From Hymenobacter setariae (GTDB taxonomy: Bacteria; Bacteroidota; Bacteroidia; Cytophagales; Hymenobacteraceae), in assembly GCF_007713685.1 (NCBI RefSeq), contig NZ_VMRJ01000006.1, forward strand, positions 124,001-188,000: a stretch of 64,000 nucleotides of DNA. The letters run 5' to 3'. The position numbers and the translations under genes are program-made. The notes under the pieces were generated by a model. The model did no database searches and was not told where the DNA came from. It was given only the letters and a program-made list of their open reading frames with translations. Shown one piece after another: positions 33,776-41,629 of this stretch (position 1 is its first letter; each line of letters starts with the position of its first letter).

Positions 33776-33975
33776 TTAGTTAGGGTAGGAGATATATAAG
33801 AAAGCTCGACTAACCGGCCGGACTTTTTGTATCATATCAGTAGTACCTAGGATACCCAACCGCCGGGCCTCAGCGAGAATCAGCATACGCACCAGCCCTG
33901 AATTCTTCAATCCTCGTGCATTTGCCACCTCGCGCTCAAGTGCAGTAATAGCTCTCGTTGCTACTAAGTAAGCTT
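33776..33975 (-). pseudogene. Relic of a PIN-like (DUF3368) toxin gene, 3' part only
   Basis: On the minus strand a frame of about 65 codons without a usable start reads EREVANARGLKNSGLVRMLI then LAEARRLGILGTTDMIQKV and ends FLYIS before a stop at 33776. DUF3368 PIN proteins end with a similar DER-AR--GL--G-LGVLL-AKR-GLIP ... FYIS pattern. The 5' two thirds, with the catalytic acids, are missing. The stop lies just ahead of the OLD-type ATPase start. Recognition is by pattern only. Confidence 0.4.
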
Positions 33976-33991
33976 AGCTTAATTAACATAT

Positions 33992-34032
33992 AAAAGGGCG
34001 GTCGCTACGATAGGTAGTGACGGCCCCTTTCT
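33992..34032 (-). terminator. Terminator downstream of the 34042 gene
   Basis: AAAAGGGC-g-GTC-g-CTA and TAG-t-GAC-g-GCCC-c-TTT pair with few mismatches; on the minus strand the stem ends in CTTTTATA. Confidence 0.6.
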
Positions 34033-34041
34033 AAGCTGCTG

Positions 34042-34398
34042 CTAGTGAGCAAGCGAACGCTGGAACTGCGCCACAACGTAAGCACCAGTTAGGTACTGAT
34101 AGCCTATTAGCTCCCACCCTTTACTACTTAGGTAATTGAAAGCCTGTGACTCCGAGTCAAAAGAGGCAACCTTCGTAGCCTCTTCCGCTAAGCGACTGTC
34201 TGCCAGGGGAGCCTTTTTAGACTCCTGCCCATACGCCATCGCAATTGATAGTGCCCGGTCAGAACTCGCCCGTAGCGATATATACAGGCGGCAGAACTGT
34301 TTGGGCTGGCTGTTGGTCGTGCCGGGGGTAGCCTGGGCGAAGACTGGAGATGCAGCGCTGGTGGTAAGCAGCAAAGCAAACGCGAGGTGTTTGAGCAT
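34042..34398 (-). CDS. Small secreted protein with DUF4177-like C-terminus
   Basis: 118 residues. A clean signal peptide (MLKHLAFALLLTTSAASPVFA, cleavage after residue 21) is followed by a polar linker and a segment FCRLYISLR. The C-terminus FDSESQAFNYLSSKGWELIG resembles DUF4177, with the usual LN-LG--GWELV pattern. Codon use is like the host rather than like the AT-rich ATPase gene. Function unknown. Confidence 0.72.
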   Translation of the reverse strand: MLKHLAFALLLTTSAASPVFAQATPGTTNSQPKQFCRLYISLRASSDRALSIAMAYGQESKKAPLADSRLAEEATKVASFDSESQAFNYLSSKGWELIGYQYLTGAYVVAQFQRSLAH

Positions 34399-34467
34399 GA
34401 GGCATGAAATGGGTGACGTATCAAAAATAGCGGGTCTGTCCCTGCGAGATAAGGCGTTAGCTGCTCA

Positions 34468-34994
34468 CTAGGTAGTGAATCGCGGGGCCTTCCTCGCTGC
34501 AATCGCCGCCCGCTTCATGTCGCCGTCCACGTGCACGTATTTCCTCGTGGTCTTGCTGTCTTCGTGGTCTGGCAGCTTCTGCAATACCTCGGCCTTGTCC
34601 CCGGCCCGCCCGACGTTGGTGGCGAAGGTCTCGTGGTCCACGTAGTAGGGCAGGTGCGTAGGTAAGCCCAGCGTCAGACCTAGGCGCTGAAGTAGGCGAT
34701 TAGAATATTGGTCGGTGTATTTGTAGAAGCCGGGCAGTTCGTTCTCGCGCCGGGCATCCCCTAGGTAGCCGATGGCCCGCGTAGTGAGCGGCAGCATGTC
34801 GCGCGTCTTCTTGTGGGGCAAACGCCGGTAGCGTCGTCGAAGAGTTAGGGCCACCAGCTGCTGTTGAGCCTGATAGGGTAGAGCACCCGGTTGGTAATTG
34901 GTTGCAAGCGCCGCAGGTAGGTGCCATTCTGCTTGGCCGGTTTTTGCAGAATAATCTTGGCGGAATAACTCACCGGGGTAAACGCCAAAATGCC
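34468..34994 (-). pseudogene. Decayed tyrosine recombinase (integrase) adjacent to tRNA-Gln
   Basis: The minus-strand frame contains a degenerate C-terminal catalytic domain: LPHKKTRDMLPLTT, a box II region reading THLPYYVDHETFATNV where family members have THxxRHTFAT, then VLQKLPDHEDSKTTRKYVHV in place of LGH...TT-IYAHV. The nucleophile Tyr and HETFAT survive, but the box II Arg is lost and LGH has become PDH. The N-terminal half is absent. The frame runs through a tRNA-side hairpin up to 35058, which I exclude. It sits immediately 3' of tRNA-Gln, the classic integration position, so it marks a fossil element. Confidence 0.65.
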
Positions 34995-35050
34995 AATAAC
35001 CCGAAAACGGCCTCCGCTCAATCTGAGCGGAGGCCGTTTTCGGGTTATTC
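34995..35050 (-). terminator. Perfect 26 bp hairpin following tRNA-Gln
   Basis: AATAACCCGAAAACGGCCTC... and its exact complement pair over a 4 bp loop (ATCT). It lies 24 bp beyond the tRNA 3' end on the minus strand and would terminate the tRNA transcript; the stem is unusually long. Confidence 0.75.
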
Positions 35051-35073
35051 AGCGGCACTATTGTGTGCCTAGG

Positions 35074-35146
35074 TTGTCCGACCAGGGCTCGAACCTGGAC
35101 TTTCTTGAATCAAAATCAAGCGTGTTGCCGGTTACACCATCGGACA
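35074..35146 (-). tRNA. tRNA-Gln (anticodon TTG)
   Basis: Acceptor stem TGTCCGA / TCGGACA is a perfect 7 bp pair with discriminator A. The D-arm region has GGTGTAACCGGCAACAC, the anticodon arm CTTGA-TTTTGAT-TCAAG reads TTG for Gln, and the T-arm is CCAGGTTCGAGCCCTGG. 73 nt with no encoded CCA. A recombinase relic begins just downstream, so the gene has probably served as an attachment site. Confidence 0.95.
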
Positions 35147-35178
35147 AGGTCCCTAGAGCGATGTGCTGTTCGGGGCTG

Positions 35179-35186
35179 CAAAGGTA
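35179..35186 (-). promoter_or_regulatory. -7 box TACCTTTG of tRNA-Gln
   Basis: Exact consensus on the minus strand, 32 bp upstream of the tRNA 5' end, consistent with a short processed leader. Confidence 0.65.
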
Positions 35187-35306
35187 CAAAAAGAATGATA
35201 CGAGGCAAGAGGTAGGTCAAAAATTTTTAAAAAAACTTTGTGAACGGTTTCTGAAGGCTGTTTTAGGAAGGGTGGGCGTGGGTAGCCAACCTAGGCGCTG
35301 CACAGC

Positions 35307-35337
35307 TTTGAAAAGCCCCGTTTTGAGCGTACTTTTG
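35307..35337 (+). promoter_or_regulatory. Full -33/-7 promoter of atpD-atpC
   Basis: TTTG at 35307-35310, then exactly 19 bp, then TACTTTTG at 35330-35337. This is a textbook Bacteroidota sigma-A promoter, leaving a leader of about 35 nt before the ATG at 35376. Confidence 0.8.
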
Positions 35338-35375
35338 CACCCTCAAAACGTATTAACTTAGTAAAACAAAACCAA

Positions 35376-36878
35376 ATGGCGAATTCGGGCAAAATCACCC
35401 AGGTTATCGGCCCCGTGGTGGACGTGAGCTTCGCGGGCGAAAGCGACCTCCCCAACATCTTCGATGCGCTGGAAGTAACCAAAGACAATGGCCAGGTGGT
35501 GATGCTGGAGTGCCAACAGCATTTGGGCGAAGACCGGGTGCGCACCATCGCCATGGACTCGACCGAGGGCCTGACCCGTGGTGCTGCTGTACGCAGCCTA
35601 GGTCACGCCATCACGATGCCTACCGGCGACGGCGTGAAAGGCCGCCTGTTCAACGTAATTGGCCAGGCTATTGATGGCATTCCGCAGCCCGTGAGCACCG
35701 GCGGCCTGCCCATCCACCGCAACGCGCCTGCCTTTGAAGACCTCGCTACTTCGTCAGAAGTATTCTTCACCGGCATCAAAGTAATTGACCTGCTCGCTCC
35801 GTATGTGAAGGGTGGTAAAATTGGTTTGTTCGGTGGTGCCGGTGTAGGCAAAACCGTACTGATTCAGGAGCTTATCAACAACGTAGCCAAGGCCTACTCG
35901 GGTCTGTCGGTATTTGCTGGTGTAGGTGAGCGTACCCGCGAAGGCAATGACCTGCTGCGCGAATTCATCGAAGCCAACATCATCCGCTACGGCGATGCCT
36001 TCAAGCACTCGATGGAAGAAGGCGGCTGGGACCTGAGCAAGGTGGATATGGCCGAGATGGAAAAATCGCAGGCTACCCTCGTGTTCGGCCAAATGAACGA
36101 GCCCCCCGGAGCCCGCGCTCGCGTGGCCCTGTCGGGTCTAACGATTGCTGAGAGCTTCCGCGACGGCGACGGCACCGGTGCTGGCCGCGACATCCTGTTC
36201 TTCATCGACAACATCTTCCGCTTCACGCAGGCGGGTTCGGAAGTATCGGCTCTGCTGGGCCGTATGCCTTCGGCCGTAGGTTACCAGCCCACGCTGGCTA
36301 CCGAGATGGGTGCCATGCAAGAGCGCATCACCTCGACCAAGCGCGGCTCGATTACTTCAGTACAGGCCGTGTATGTGCCTGCCGATGACTTGACTGACCC
36401 GGCTCCGGCTAACACCTTTGCTCACTTGGACGCTACGACGGTATTGAGCCGTAAAATCGCCGAGCTAGGTATCTACCCAGCTGTGGACCCGCTCGACTCG
36501 ACCTCGCGCATCCTCGACGCTACCGTACTCGGTGCTGAGCACTATAACACTGCCCAGCGCGTGAAGGAGATTCTGCAGCGCTACAAGGAGCTGCAAGACA
36601 TTATCGCCATCCTAGGTATGGACGAACTGTCGGAAGAAGACAAGCAGACTGTAAACCGCGCTCGCCGCGTACAGCGCTTCCTGTCGCAGCCCTTCTTCGT
36701 GGCCGAGCAGTTCACCGGCCTGCAAGGTGTACTGGTTGACATCAAGGACACTATCAAAGGCTTCAACGAAATCATCGACGGCAAGTATGACCACCTGCCC
36801 GAGTCGGCCTTCAACTTGGTGGGCACCATCGAAGATGCTGTAGCTAAAGGCGAGCGCCTGCTGGCTGAAGCCAAGTAA
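35376..36878 (+). CDS. atpD: F1F0 ATP synthase subunit beta
   Basis: 500 residues. P-loop GGAGVGKT (residues 156-163), catalytic Glu in GERTREGNDL, Walker B ILFFIDNIFRF, and the ATP synthase alpha/beta signature PAVDPLDSTS. The C-terminal DELSEED-type lever is present as DELSEEDKQ. Catalytic subunit of F1. It is linked only with atpC here; the other F1F0 genes must lie elsewhere, as is usual in Bacteroidota. Confidence 0.99.
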   Translation: MANSGKITQVIGPVVDVSFAGESDLPNIFDALEVTKDNGQVVMLECQQHLGEDRVRTIAMDSTEGLTRGAAVRSLGHAITMPTGDGVKGRLFNVIGQAIDGIPQPVSTGGLPIHRNAPAFEDLATSSEVFFTGIKVIDLLAPYVKGGKIGLFGGAGVGKTVLIQELINNVAKAYSGLSVFAGVGERTREGNDLLREFIEANIIRYGDAFKHSMEEGGWDLSKVDMAEMEKSQATLVFGQMNEPPGARARVALSGLTIAESFRDGDGTGAGRDILFFIDNIFRFTQAGSEVSALLGRMPSAVGYQPTLATEMGAMQERITSTKRGSITSVQAVYVPADDLTDPAPANTFAHLDATTVLSRKIAELGIYPAVDPLDSTSRILDATVLGAEHYNTAQRVKEILQRYKELQDIIAILGMDELSEEDKQTVNRARRVQRFLSQPFFVAEQFTGLQGVLVDIKDTIKGFNEIIDGKYDHLPESAFNLVGTIEDAVAKGERLLAEAK

Positions 36879-36884
36879 ATCGTA

Positions 36885-36988
36885 TGTCATGCTGACGAAG
36901 GAAGCATCTTATCACGGCTGCTTTCGTCAGAAATTAGTAATCCGAGCCTTGCGAACGTGATAAGATGCTTCGCAAGCTCAGCATGACA
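36885..36988. repeat. Inverted repeat unit of the TGTCATGCTGA family between atpD and atpC
   Basis: Left arm TGTCATGCTGACGAAGGAAG continuing CATCTTATCACG; right arm CGTGATAAGATGCTTCG continuing to AGCATGACA. About 104 bp in total. It begins 7 bp after the atpD stop and ends 6 bp before the atpC ATG, inside an operon. A sister copy is at 62650-62731. Confidence 0.75.
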
Positions 36989-36994
36989 GAAGCA

Positions 36995-37237
36995 ATGCAT
37001 TTAGAAATCATCACCCCCGACCGCAAGGTATTTGATGGCGAAGCTACTTCGGTGCGCTTTCCGGGTACCGATGGGTCGTTTGAAGTGCTCAACAACCACG
37101 CTCCGCTGATTGCGGCCCTCAAAACGGGCGACGTGATTGTGACGGGTGCGGGCGGCGGCACGTTTCACATTGGCGGTGGCATCGTGGAGGTGCTGCGCAA
37201 CAAAGTGACTGTGTTAGCTGAGTCGGCATCGGCCTAA
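36995..37237 (+). CDS. atpC: F1F0 ATP synthase subunit epsilon (short form)
   Basis: 80 residues from ATG 36995 (MHLEIITPDRKVFDGEATSV). Only the N-terminal beta-sandwich is present (RFPGTDGSFEVLNNHAPLIA, FHIGGGIVEVLRNKVTVLAE); the C-terminal helical inhibitory hairpin of E. coli epsilon (about 55 residues) is absent, as in other Bacteroidota. In-frame ATGs at 36965 and 36983 lie in the repeat unit. Co-transcribed with atpD; a terminator follows. Confidence 0.93.
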   Translation: MHLEIITPDRKVFDGEATSVRFPGTDGSFEVLNNHAPLIAALKTGDVIVTGAGGGTFHIGGGIVEVLRNKVTVLAESASA

Positions 37238-37269
37238 CTTGGCTTAAGCCTTAATAAGTAAACTGCGGG

Positions 37270-37308
37270 AGCGCCCGCGCTGGCTTCGGCTGGCGCGGGC
37301 GCTTTTTT
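37270..37308 (+). terminator. Terminator of the atpDC operon
   Basis: GCGCCCGCGC and GCGCGGGCGC pair over a 12 bp loop and are followed by TTTTTT. Confidence 0.9.
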
Positions 37309-37403
37309 GCTACCTAGGGCCCGTCGTTTTGGTGCGTAACTCAGCCATACGTGGAGTTTTTTCGTTCAGCGACTATTACTCCCTTTTTACTGGCCTTTGC
37401 GCA

Positions 37404-38528
37404 ATGTCGCTTCCTGCTGAAACCAATATTTACACCCCCCGCCAGCGTTACCTGCTGCTTATCGCCACGCTAGTTGTTCTTGGTGCGCTAGCTCTGTACG
37501 GGATGCTTGGTTACCTCACCGCTTTCCTAGGGGCGGGTATCCTATATGTAGTGCTGCGGCCGTGGTTTACGGCGCTGGTGCACAAGCGCGGCTGGAACCG
37601 CACACTGGTGACGGTGCTGCTGCTCATATTCGCAGTGGTAGTGCTCATTATTCCCTTTTTTGCCCTTACCTCGCTGCTCATCGACAAGGTGCGGATAGTA
37701 GCCCAAAATACCGACCAGATTCTGGCGACGGTGCAAGGCATTGAGCGTAAGCTGGGCGTGCAGGTGACGCAGCAGGCTCAAGTGCGCCAACTCTTGCAGC
37801 AGGGCGCTGCCCGCGTTAGCCAATGGATACCAACGCTGGCCAGCAGCGTGCTCAATGTCATCGTTATCGTGGGCCTGATGCTCTTCACGATGTATTACCT
37901 ATTTATGCAGGAAGAGACCTTCCTGGCGGGCCTGCGACGCTACTTGCCCTTCCGCGAAAAGACGCTGGACGAGCTCAGTGAGTCGTTGCGCAACAACGTG
38001 AATGCCAACGTACTGGGGCAAGGGGTAGTAGCCTTGGTGCAGGGCTTGTTAACAGGCCTGACGCTGTGGATATTCGGTGTGCCATCGCCAATGTTCTGGA
38101 CGGTAATCGCGTTTTTTATGGCATTTATCCCGGTGCTGGGTACCCCGCTGGTGTGGGGCCCGGCCGCCATCTATCAGTTTACCCAGGGGCACAATGGGCA
38201 GGCCATCGGTATTTTGGTGGTAGGTGTAGTGGTGATTATTAACGTGGATAATCTACTGCGCATCTGGATGGCCAAATACATGGGCGACATCCATCCTTGG
38301 GTAACGCTGGTGGGCCTGACCCTAGGCGTCGATATTTTTGGTATTGTAGGACTAGTTATTGGGCCGCTGCTGCTGTCGTACCTCATCGTGCTGATGCAGG
38401 TGTTTGCCCGCGAAAACCGGGTACTGCTGCACCTAGTGCCCGACACGCTGACCGGCAAGGCCGAAGAAATAGTGGATGAGTCGGTAAAAGTCCGAACTGA
38501 GGCCGAAGAAATTCGCCGCACCCAGTAG
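37404..38528 (+). CDS. AI-2E family transporter (PerM/UPF0118)
   Basis: 374 residues from ATG 37404; the longer frame to 37329 lacks family sequence. About eight membrane helices: RYLLLIATLVVLGALALYGM, a pair near 55-95, VLNVIVIVGLMLFTMYYLFM, and a cluster near 210-340 with FWTVIAFFMAFIPVLGTPLV, the family signature region. The family includes the E. coli TqsA AI-2 exporter and Na+/H+ antiporters; substrate cannot be assigned. The C-terminal 40 residues are charged and cytoplasmic. Confidence 0.9.
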   Translation: MSLPAETNIYTPRQRYLLLIATLVVLGALALYGMLGYLTAFLGAGILYVVLRPWFTALVHKRGWNRTLVTVLLLIFAVVVLIIPFFALTSLLIDKVRIVAQNTDQILATVQGIERKLGVQVTQQAQVRQLLQQGAARVSQWIPTLASSVLNVIVIVGLMLFTMYYLFMQEETFLAGLRRYLPFREKTLDELSESLRNNVNANVLGQGVVALVQGLLTGLTLWIFGVPSPMFWTVIAFFMAFIPVLGTPLVWGPAAIYQFTQGHNGQAIGILVVGVVVIINVDNLLRIWMAKYMGDIHPWVTLVGLTLGVDIFGIVGLVIGPLLLSYLIVLMQVFARENRVLLHLVPDTLTGKAEEIVDESVKVRTEAEEIRRTQ

Positions 38529-38558
38529 GCAAGCGTGGGAGCGGCAGTAGTCTGGCGC

Positions 38559-38566
38559 TACCTTCG
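38559..38566 (+). promoter_or_regulatory. -7 box TACCTTCG
   Basis: Ends 7 bp before the ATG at 38574, one mismatch from consensus. It supports that start for the PLP enzyme. Confidence 0.5.
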
Positions 38567-38573
38567 CCCTGCT

Positions 38574-39716
38574 ATGGACCTGACCTCAATACACCCGAAA
38601 GTTACCCCCATCTACCAAACATCGGTCTTCAAGTTTAGCTCGCTGGCCGAGCTAGAAGACTACTACACCACGCCCGGCCGCAAGGGCCTCTACGGTTACT
38701 CGCGCTCCGAGCACCCTAATTCGGACGAATTAGTGGCCGAAGTGGCTCGCTTGGAGGGCGCAGCGGGCGGCGTAGCTACTGGTGCCGGTTTGGCTGGCTT
38801 GCTGGCAGCCGTGCTGGCTACCTGCCAAGCCGGCGACCATGTGCTGTGCCCTGCCGAGCTGTACGGCGGCTCGGTAGTGCTGCTGTCGCAGGAGTTGAGC
38901 CGCCTAGGTATCGAAACGACCTATGTGCCGCTAGCACAGCTCTATGACTTGGCCCAGCACCGCAAGCCCAACACCAAGCTGGTGCTAGCTGAGGTGCTTA
39001 GCAACCCCTTGCTAACCGTGCTCGATGGGCCTCGCCTGGCGCAAGCGTGCCGCGAGCAAGGTATCAAGCTGCTTATTGATAGTTCGTTTACTTCACCCAT
39101 GCTGACGCGCCCGCTTGACTGGGGCGCCGATATGGTGTGGCATTCGGCTACGAAGTACCTGGCTGGCCACTCTGATGTAACAGCTGGCGTGGTAGTGGCC
39201 AACGACCCGGCCCTCAATAAACGCCTGCGGCAAGTAGCTACTAACCTAGGGCTGATGCTGGCCCCGCTGGATAGCTGGCTGGCCGTGCGGGGCCTCAAAA
39301 CCTTGCGGCTGCGCATGCGGCAGCATTCGGAAAATGCGCTGGCTGTAGCCCGCTTTCTAGCCAAGCACCCGGCCGTGGCGGAAGTTTTTTACCCTGGCCT
39401 CGAAACGCACCCCGGGCACGACCTAGCCGAAGCACAGCTGCTGAATGGCTTGTATGGCGGGATGCTCTCGCTGCGGCTCGCCAACGATACCGTGGCGGCG
39501 GCCGATGACTTTGTGCAGCGCACCAAGCTGTTTCCGCTGGCGCCCTCACTGGCGGGGGTGGCTTCGTCGTGCTCGTACCCCACAGCTACTTCGCACCGCG
39601 GGCTCAGCGAAGAGCAGCGCCAGGACCTAGGTATCACACCGGGCGTGCTGCGCTTGAGCGTGGGCATCGAGGAGCCAGCCGAGCTGCTGGCTGACCTAGG
39701 GCAGGCGCTGGATTAG
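38574..39716 (+). CDS. Cys/Met metabolism PLP enzyme (cystathionine gamma-synthase/lyase type)
   Basis: 380 residues from ATG 38574. Opens with HPKVTPIYQTSVFKF, the family's active-site Tyr segment; YSRSEHPNSDELVAEVARLE is the PLP-phosphate-contacting N-terminal motif; the Schiff-base Lys lies in WHSATKYLAGHSDVTAGVV; and the C-terminal substrate-binding Arg lies in LRLSVGIEEPAELLADL. Trans-sulfuration between cysteine and homocysteine pools is expected. Synthase and lyase cannot be told apart here. No other sulfur genes adjoin. Confidence 0.9.
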   Translation: MDLTSIHPKVTPIYQTSVFKFSSLAELEDYYTTPGRKGLYGYSRSEHPNSDELVAEVARLEGAAGGVATGAGLAGLLAAVLATCQAGDHVLCPAELYGGSVVLLSQELSRLGIETTYVPLAQLYDLAQHRKPNTKLVLAEVLSNPLLTVLDGPRLAQACREQGIKLLIDSSFTSPMLTRPLDWGADMVWHSATKYLAGHSDVTAGVVVANDPALNKRLRQVATNLGLMLAPLDSWLAVRGLKTLRLRMRQHSENALAVARFLAKHPAVAEVFYPGLETHPGHDLAEAQLLNGLYGGMLSLRLANDTVAAADDFVQRTKLFPLAPSLAGVASSCSYPTATSHRGLSEEQRQDLGITPGVLRLSVGIEEPAELLADLGQALD

Positions 39717-39753
39717 CGGGATAGCTACTGGTTGCTACGCCGCCGCAAGCGCC

Positions 39754-39823
39754 CTACAGAAAGAGCAGGTAAACGTGTGTTGGAGCCGAAGGCTAAGCAC
39801 ACGTTTACCTGCTCTTTCTGTAG
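39754..39823. terminator. Long perfect hairpin after the PLP enzyme gene
   Basis: CTACAGAAAGAGCAGGTAAA continuing CGTGTG pairs perfectly with CACACGTTTACCTGCTCTTT continuing CTGTAG around an 18 bp loop. The 26 bp stem lacks a strong T-run and may be a repeat element as well as a transcript end. Confidence 0.6.
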
Positions 39824-39878
39824 AGGTAAAATGCTCTGATTATTATCATAATGTCTAGGGTTTGCTGCGCAAAATCGC

Positions 39879-39886
39879 TACCTTTC
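39879..39886 (+). promoter_or_regulatory. -7 box TACCTTTC
   Basis: Ends 9 bp before the ATG at 39896, one mismatch from consensus. The upstream in-frame ATG at 39851 lies before this box and is rejected. Confidence 0.5.
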
Positions 39887-39895
39887 GCACGCGTT

Positions 39896-40846
39896 ATGAA
39901 AAACCCGCCCATCTACGTAGAGGCTCGCATTCGGTGCCCGTTAGAGGCTCTTTGGGAGCACACCCAGCAGCCTGAACTGCATCAGCAGTGGGACTTGCGC
40001 TTCACCGAAATCGAGTACCTGCCGCGGCTTTCGGCCGCCGAGCCGCAGCAGTTTTTGTACGCTACGCGCATCGGGTTTGGCCTAGGGGTAGCGGGGCGGG
40101 GCGAAAGCCTCGGCACCAAAGAAAAAAATGGGGAGCGTACCTCAGTACTCAAGTTTTGGTCAGAGGAGTGGGTATCACTCATTCGCGAAGGCGCGGGCTT
40201 TTGGAAATACGTGCCAACGGCCGATGGCTTGCGGTTTTTTACGAAGTATGATTACCAAACGCGCTTTGGGTGGGTAGGGCAGGTGCTCGACCGACTGGCG
40301 TTTCGGCCGCTTATTGGCTGGGCTACGGCCTGGAGCTTCGACTGCCTACGGCTATGGCTCGAAACTGGGCAGCGGCCTGCTTTATCGCGGCGCTTGGGCC
40401 TGGCCGACTGGCTAACGCGGGCTACCCTAGGCGTGGTGTGGGTATACCAAGGGGTAGTGCCAAAGCTGCTTTACCCTGATACCGGTGAATTGGGAATCTT
40501 GCATGGCGCCGGCTTTTCAGCCGCGGCGGCCCACCGAGTAGCGGCTGGGGTAGGCGTGGCCGAAATCTTGTTTGGGCTGCTTTTTTGGCTAATGCCGGCC
40601 CGGCGGCTGCGGCCAGTATACTGGCTGCACATGATAGGGCTGCTGGTGCTAGGTGCCGGAGCCTTGTTTAGCCAGCCGGCCGTGTTCGTGGCGCCCTTCA
40701 ATCCTCTTACGCTCAATCTGGCTCTTGTGGCGATGGCGGCCGTGCGGCTGCTAGTGCCCGAAGACATAGTACCGAGTGCCGCTAGGTGCCGGCGCCAGCC
40801 ACCTAGGGTCGAGCGCGTGGTGGCCCATGCTCCGCAACCGGCCTGA
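39896..40846 (+). CDS. SRPBCC (START-like) and DoxX-like membrane domain fusion
   Basis: 316 residues. Residues 1 to about 150 form an SRPBCC ligand-binding fold (YVEARIRCPLEALWEHTQQP; LHQQWDLRFTEIEYLP; TRFGWVGQVLDRLAFRPLIG). Residues 175-300 are a four-helix DoxX-like membrane domain (LGVVWVYQGVVPKLL, GVGVAEILFGLLFWLMPARR, LHMIGLLVLGAGALFS, NLALVAMAAVRLLVPED). It is followed on the same strand by DUF4166 and desaturase genes; the three likely serve one membrane or lipid task (inference). Confidence 0.85.
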   Translation: MKNPPIYVEARIRCPLEALWEHTQQPELHQQWDLRFTEIEYLPRLSAAEPQQFLYATRIGFGLGVAGRGESLGTKEKNGERTSVLKFWSEEWVSLIREGAGFWKYVPTADGLRFFTKYDYQTRFGWVGQVLDRLAFRPLIGWATAWSFDCLRLWLETGQRPALSRRLGLADWLTRATLGVVWVYQGVVPKLLYPDTGELGILHGAGFSAAAAHRVAAGVGVAEILFGLLFWLMPARRLRPVYWLHMIGLLVLGAGALFSQPAVFVAPFNPLTLNLALVAMAAVRLLVPEDIVPSAARCRRQPPRVERVVAHAPQPA

Positions 40847-40901
40847 CCTGTTTTAGCTGCTGCGCTCACTGCCTTATTGAAAAGACCTACTTTTTGCGAC
40901 T

Positions 40902-41582
40902 ATGCCGTCCATCTACCAGCAGCAATTGGGTGCTGACTTTGCCAAGCTGCACCCGCGTATTCAAGAGCGTCTTGCATTCAGCAGCCACGATAACCGGGCG
41001 TTTGTGGGCGAGGGCACAATGGCTCAGGTGTGGCACGGGCCATTCTATACCCAGCCGTTTTTGCGTGTTGGGCTGCTGCGCAATATTATGTTTCCCGAGG
41101 CGGGGCGAGATATACCATTTCGCATCGAAAATTACGCCTACCGCGACCCGATGGGCCGCGAAACGGTGACTTGGATTCGTCGCTTCAGCTTTCCGCGGCA
41201 CGTGCGCTGCTTCGACGCTACCATGATTCGTAGCACCAGCCGCAACTGCATTGTGGACTACCTAGGCACCCACCAGCACCTGGCCGTCGACATTGACCTG
41301 GCCGTGACCGAGCGGGGCGGCCTGCGACTGCGCTCGGGCGAGCAGCGCTTTTATGAAGGCCCCCTCAACTTTCGGTTTCCGATGCTGCTATCGGGCCTGG
41401 CCGAGGTAGAAGAGTGGTACGACGATGCGGCCGACTGCTACCGCATTCAGGTAGAAGTGCGCAACAAAGTGTTCGGGAAATTATTCGGCTACCACGGCTC
41501 TTTCCAGCCAGCCTGGCGCGAGCTGGCCCCGGCCGACATTCCGACTTATGCGCTGCCGGTGCGGCACGAAAGCCGGGAGTAG
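40902..41582 (+). CDS. DUF4166 domain protein
   Basis: 226 residues, no signal peptide. Matches the DUF4166 pattern: LGADFAKLHPRIQERL at the start, RIENYAYRDPMGRETVTWIR, RCFDATMIRS, a RLRSGEQRFYEGPLNFRFP segment and VEVRNKVFGKLFGYHGSFQP near the end. The family is often next to SRPBCC/DoxX proteins or fused to saccharopine-reductase-like domains; biochemical role unknown. It lies 55 bp after the SRPBCC-DoxX gene. Confidence 0.88.
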   Translation: MPSIYQQQLGADFAKLHPRIQERLAFSSHDNRAFVGEGTMAQVWHGPFYTQPFLRVGLLRNIMFPEAGRDIPFRIENYAYRDPMGRETVTWIRRFSFPRHVRCFDATMIRSTSRNCIVDYLGTHQHLAVDIDLAVTERGGLRLRSGEQRFYEGPLNFRFPMLLSGLAEVEEWYDDAADCYRIQVEVRNKVFGKLFGYHGSFQPAWRELAPADIPTYALPVRHESRE

Positions 41583-41629
41583 GGTGAATAACTTAGTAAG
41601 CTATTGTATTTCAATTTATAATAATCGCT

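Noticed and set aside
34995..35058. Upper part of the integrase frame reaching 35058
   Set aside because: It is translated from the tRNA-side hairpin and lacks integrase sequence.
31999..35074. Direct repeat of the tRNA-Gln 3' end marking the left attachment site of the island
   Set aside because: I searched by eye for the T-arm/acceptor sequence on the left side and found no copy.
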